Source: Niameybacter massiliensis (lineage in GTDB: Bacteria > Bacillota > Clostridia > Lachnospirales > Cellulosilyticaceae). From it: DNA of 64,000 nt. The stretch covers positions 75,278-139,277 of the forward strand of contig NZ_LN875035.1 of NCBI RefSeq assembly GCF_001282685.1. Reading direction: 5' to 3'. The translations under genes were made by a program, and so were the position numbers. Shown piece after piece: positions 61,145 through 64,000 of the stretch. Position 1 is the stretch's first letter, and each line of letters begins with the position of its first letter. A model generated the notes under the pieces. That model saw only the letters and a list, made by a program, of their open reading frames with translations, had not been told where the DNA came from and searched no databases.

Positions 61145-62797
61145 TTAGTTTGAAATTTGTTCTATGGATTGGATAAATGTAACAATTGGGCTTGGATCTT
61201 CTAAGCTGTGAGGATGATGCCCAATATGAGGTTTTACGATAACTGTAATGTCTCTTTCTTGGGCTTTGCATAAATGGACTAATTTCTCACCATTTTCTTC
61301 ATAAGGCACCACTTCATCTGCATCTCCAGCCACTAAAATAATAGGAATCTGTGTGTTCACTAAGTCATTCATTGCTTCTAAAGCTTTTGATTTAAAATAA
61401 GTTTTTGCATCTTTTTCATCTAAAGCATACTGCCAGAGGGCTTGTTGCCAATCTAAAGATGAGCCAATCCCTTTTCCTAAACTACCTGGCCAACTACATA
61501 GGTCGAGTACAGGTGCATCAAGATAAATACTTCTTAATGCTTCAGGGTACTGGGTTGCATAATGCATCGTATAAAGGCCACCTCTACTAAATCCAAATAA
61601 ATCTACTTGAGAATTCAAGTTAAAGTCTTTAACAACTTTTGTATAGAAGTCGTGCATCAGTTCAACAGATTGAGGATTGCCATACATATCACTTAGATTA
61701 CAGTATGCAAGATGCCAACCAGCTTCAAGAAGTGCCATGTCTGCATAGCTAAAAGCATCGAAGAACTCTGCACGCCATACCCAGTGACGCATCTTGGTTG
61801 GTACTTTAGGTTCGATGAGGATACATTCTCTTCCTTGGCTATAAAATTGATAGCCTTTATACCCTTTAAAAGTGATCGTCTCAATGGCTTCACAAGGTTG
61901 TTCTTGTAAAAGGAGTTCATTAATTTGTATTTGCACAGCTTCAACTTTTGATTGTAAGTTTTCAATCCCAACAGATTGTAAAACTAATGCTTCATTCCCA
62001 TGTCCAATATCCTCAAGTAATGTATCACTAATAAGGTGATTCTTGTACTCGATAAGTTTATAGAGTGCATTTTGTTCTGGATATTCTACATATTCAGGGA
62101 CACGCTCAAGAGAAATATTAAAAAGTTGCTTTAATAGAGCTTTTGTAAATAAGAAATGTCCCATGCTACAAACATGGATGCCATCACCTGATACATAGTG
62201 AGGATCTTCTAAACGTTTTGCATCAATATAGGCTGCAACGTCACTATAAATATCAATAGTGCCTAGACCTAGCGGTTCTGACATAAGCCACTTACCATAG
62301 TCTTGTAAAACTTGATCATATCCTTCATAAGGTTTCATAAACCCATAGTCATCCCCATACGCGTCTTTGAGACAAGTTGGATCTATCATCTGTGCATCAA
62401 AGGGTGGTGGCGTTAGGCAAACCAAATCACAACCTTTTTGTTCCACTATTTTTGCCAGTTGTCTCATACCCTTTTGATATGCATCCAAGCGCTCGTCACT
62501 TGGTGGATGATAAATGCCATCATTCATCCCATAACATGCGATGACTAAATCAGGCTGAATCTTCTCTAGAGTAGGCTCAAGTCTTTGAAAGATGCAAGGT
62601 CTTAAGAAAGGATGATGAGCTTCTGAAAGACCTGAAGCCGTTTCACTACTCAATCCTAAATTGATAAGCATAGGTTTTGATTCATTAAAATGTGTTGTTA
62701 AATACGTATCCATATAGTTCACATAGTGTGCAAGATAAGTGATACTATCCCCTAGAAATAAAATCTTTTTGTAATGCTGTAGGTCTATAGGTTTCAT
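61145..62797 (-). CDS. SGNH esterase fused to alpha/beta hydrolase
   Basis: This 550-residue protein joins two different hydrolase folds. The N-terminal half (about 8-235) is an SGNH/GDSL esterase with ILFLGDSITYL, YGMNDGIYHP and a late GDGIHVCSMGH supplying Asp and His. The C-terminal half (about 305-550) is an alpha/beta hydrolase with nucleophile elbow GFSRGGLY, LDAPVLDLCSWP and GDADEVVPY plus a terminal HIGHHPHSL. There is no signal peptide. The downstream gene is a SASA-type esterase, so a two-gene deacetylation unit for acylated sugars is likely. The exact substrate is unknown. Confidence 0.82.
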   Translation of the reverse strand: MKPIDLQHYKKILFLGDSITYLAHYVNYMDTYLTTHFNESKPMLINLGLSSETASGLSEAHHPFLRPCIFQRLEPTLEKIQPDLVIACYGMNDGIYHPPSDERLDAYQKGMRQLAKIVEQKGCDLVCLTPPPFDAQMIDPTCLKDAYGDDYGFMKPYEGYDQVLQDYGKWLMSEPLGLGTIDIYSDVAAYIDAKRLEDPHYVSGDGIHVCSMGHFLFTKALLKQLFNISLERVPEYVEYPEQNALYKLIEYKNHLISDTLLEDIGHGNEALVLQSVGIENLQSKVEAVQIQINELLLQEQPCEAIETITFKGYKGYQFYSQGRECILIEPKVPTKMRHWVWRAEFFDAFSYADMALLEAGWHLAYCNLSDMYGNPQSVELMHDFYTKVVKDFNLNSQVDLFGFSRGGLYTMHYATQYPEALRSIYLDAPVLDLCSWPGSLGKGIGSSLDWQQALWQYALDEKDAKTYFKSKALEAMNDLVNTQIPIILVAGDADEVVPYEENGEKLVHLCKAQERDITVIVKPHIGHHPHSLEDPSPIVTFIQSIEQISN

Positions 62798-62913
62798 TAC
62801 GCTTCTCCTAGTTTTAATTATAAAATAATTATAGACTAGTTCATTTTATAACACTAAATAATGAAATTCTATAGTCATATTTATCGAATTCAAGTACTCA
62901 TTTATGATACATT

Positions 62914-64000
62914 TTACATCTTGTCAGGGACTTCAATACCTAATAAATCTAAGCAAGTTGTAAGGATCGACTTAGTAAGGGTAATGACTTGAATCCATGA
63001 GTATTGTTTAACCTGATCTTGCTCTATAAGAATCTTATGTTCATGATAAAATCTATTAAATGTATTGGAAAGCTCATAGATATACTGACACATTTTGTGA
63101 GGGGCATATTCATTAAAGCTTGTTGTGAGCACCTCATTAAATTCAACGATTTTGAGCATAAGATTACGTTCGCTTTCCGTATAAGGCACTTGTAAATTGA
63201 ATTTGTCGCGTTCTACTAATGTATGACTACTATAAAATTTAGATAAGATAGACTCAATACGTACTACAGTATATAAAATATAAGGCCCTGTATTGCCTTC
63301 AAAAGAAGTAAAACGTTCTAAGTCAAAAACATAATCTTTGGTAATTTGATTGGATAAATCACCGTATTTTAGTGCGGCAATACCAACCTTGTAGGCAATT
63401 TGTTTAGCTTTAGAATCGTCTATTTCTTTATTAGTGGTTACTTTTTGATACACTTTATCAGCCACTTCTTTTATTAGACTTTCTAGGCGCATTACGCCTC
63501 CATCGCGAGTTTTAAAAGGCTTGCCATCTTTTCCGTTCATCGTTCCAAAACCTAAAAAGGTGAGCTTAGTATGTGGATCTACTAAATGCCCTTTTCTTGC
63601 ACATCTAAAAACTTGTTCAAAGTGTATTTCTTGTCTTTTATCAACGATATAAATGATTTCATCAGGATGATAAAGTGCCATTCTTTCCACGATCGTCGCA
63701 AGGTCAGTGGTACTATACAATGTGGCACCGTCAGACTTCACTAAGATGCATGGTGGCATTTCTTTTGTATCACTGGCTTCTTTCACATCAACCACAAGTG
63801 CACCTTCACTTTCATAAGCTAATCCTTGCTGCTTCAAACTTTCAATCATGTCAGGAATGTAAGGCTGTGCATCACTTTCTTTCTTCCATAAATCAAAGTA
63901 AACATTGAGGTTGGCATAATTCTTCTTAAGATCATAGATAGAGACATCTAAAATATGCTGCCACAGCGCAACATAACCTCTATGTCCCGTTTGGAATAAA
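62914..64000 (-). CDS. argS: arginine--tRNA ligase, 3' part (5' end outside the window)
   Basis: The minus-strand frame is open to the right edge and encodes the C-terminal 361 residues or so of a class-I arginyl-tRNA synthetase. It shows ...FQTGHRGYVALW, then PCILVKSDGATLYSTTDLAT, DEIIYIVDKRQEIHFEQVF and the ArgRS-specific anticodon-binding DALR domain (FTSFEGNTGPYILYTVVRI to the LDLLGIEVPDKM end). An ATG at 63849 is an internal methionine, not the start. The gene ends about 115 bases from the esterase start. Confidence 0.95.
   Translation of the reverse strand, partial: LFQTGHRGYVALWQHILDVSIYDLKKNYANLNVYFDLWKKESDAQPYIPDMIESLKQQGLAYESEGALVVDVKEASDTKEMPPCILVKSDGATLYSTTDLATIVERMALYHPDEIIYIVDKRQEIHFEQVFRCARKGHLVDPHTKLTFLGFGTMNGKDGKPFKTRDGGVMRLESLIKEVADKVYQKVTTNKEIDDSKAKQIAYKVGIAALKYGDLSNQITKDYVFDLERFTSFEGNTGPYILYTVVRIESILSKFYSSHTLVERDKFNLQVPYTESERNLMLKIVEFNEVLTTSFNEYAPHKMCQYIYELSNTFNRFYHEHKILIEQDQVKQYSWIQVITLTKSILTTCLDLLGIEVPDKM

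Overview
The window is low-G+C DNA from a strictly anaerobic Firmicute, most likely a Clostridia/Lachnospirales-type organism. The pointers are HydE, an asrABC anaerobic sulfite reductase, a Met T-box and an FMN riboswitch, an Hfq gene behind mutS-mutL-miaA, and AGGAGG-type ribosome binding sites. The genus is an inference (a Cellulosilyticum-like cellulolytic species would fit). No tRNA, rRNA, CRISPR array or complete insertion sequence was seen.

Region 1 (1-3433) is the right end of a conjugative or integrative element. It has a VirB2/Maff2-like membrane protein, two small proteins and a HerA/VirD4-type ATPase, all in an ATA-rich codon style unlike the rest, closed by a perfect 22-bp hairpin. 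Region 2 (3448-8491) holds a secreted protein and then the riboflavin operon ribD-ribE-ribBA-ribH plus a HAD phosphatase. The operon sits behind a consensus promoter, an FMN riboswitch and two successive terminator-like hairpins. Region 3 (8625-16660) is a sugar uptake locus: a YesN/YesM two-component system followed by a YtfQ-YtfR-YtfT-YjfF (galactofuranose-type) ABC importer. Region 4 (16788-23319) has a soluble PAS histidine kinase and an RND efflux pair.

Region 5 (23330-29840) has asrABC on the minus strand, divergent from cvfB, then hydE and brnQ. Region 6 (29982-34514) has an odd HNH-like protein, a short-chain dehydrogenase, a cell-wall amidase and a secreted Amidase_6 protein. Region 7 (34682-42414) is the housekeeping run miaB-mutS-mutL-miaA-hfq.

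Region 8 (42417-54160) is accessory and partly decayed. It carries several GNAT acetyltransferases, three of them broken, a gutted HAD phosphatase gene, and a kinase-like gene. Intact genes in between are a MATE exporter with a CsoR-type repressor and operator, metG behind a Met T-box, a NUDIX hydrolase and a YitT-family protein. None of the broken genes starts with a normal complete reading frame.

Region 9 (54233-64000) has adenine deaminase, a TtcA-like tRNA thiolase with a tyrosine recombinase, a nitroreductase/flavin reductase pair divergent from an HxlR regulator, two cytoplasmic carbohydrate-esterase-type genes (one a fusion of SGNH and alpha/beta hydrolase domains), and the 3' part of argS running off the edge.

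No wholly new multi-gene system stands out. The most unusual items are the SGNH-alpha/beta hydrolase fusion beside a sialate-esterase-like gene, the MATE-CsoR unit with its operator, the HNH-like protein with altered active-site positions, the RBS-sequestering hairpin before the amidase, the doubled attenuator of the rib leader, and the pseudogene cluster.
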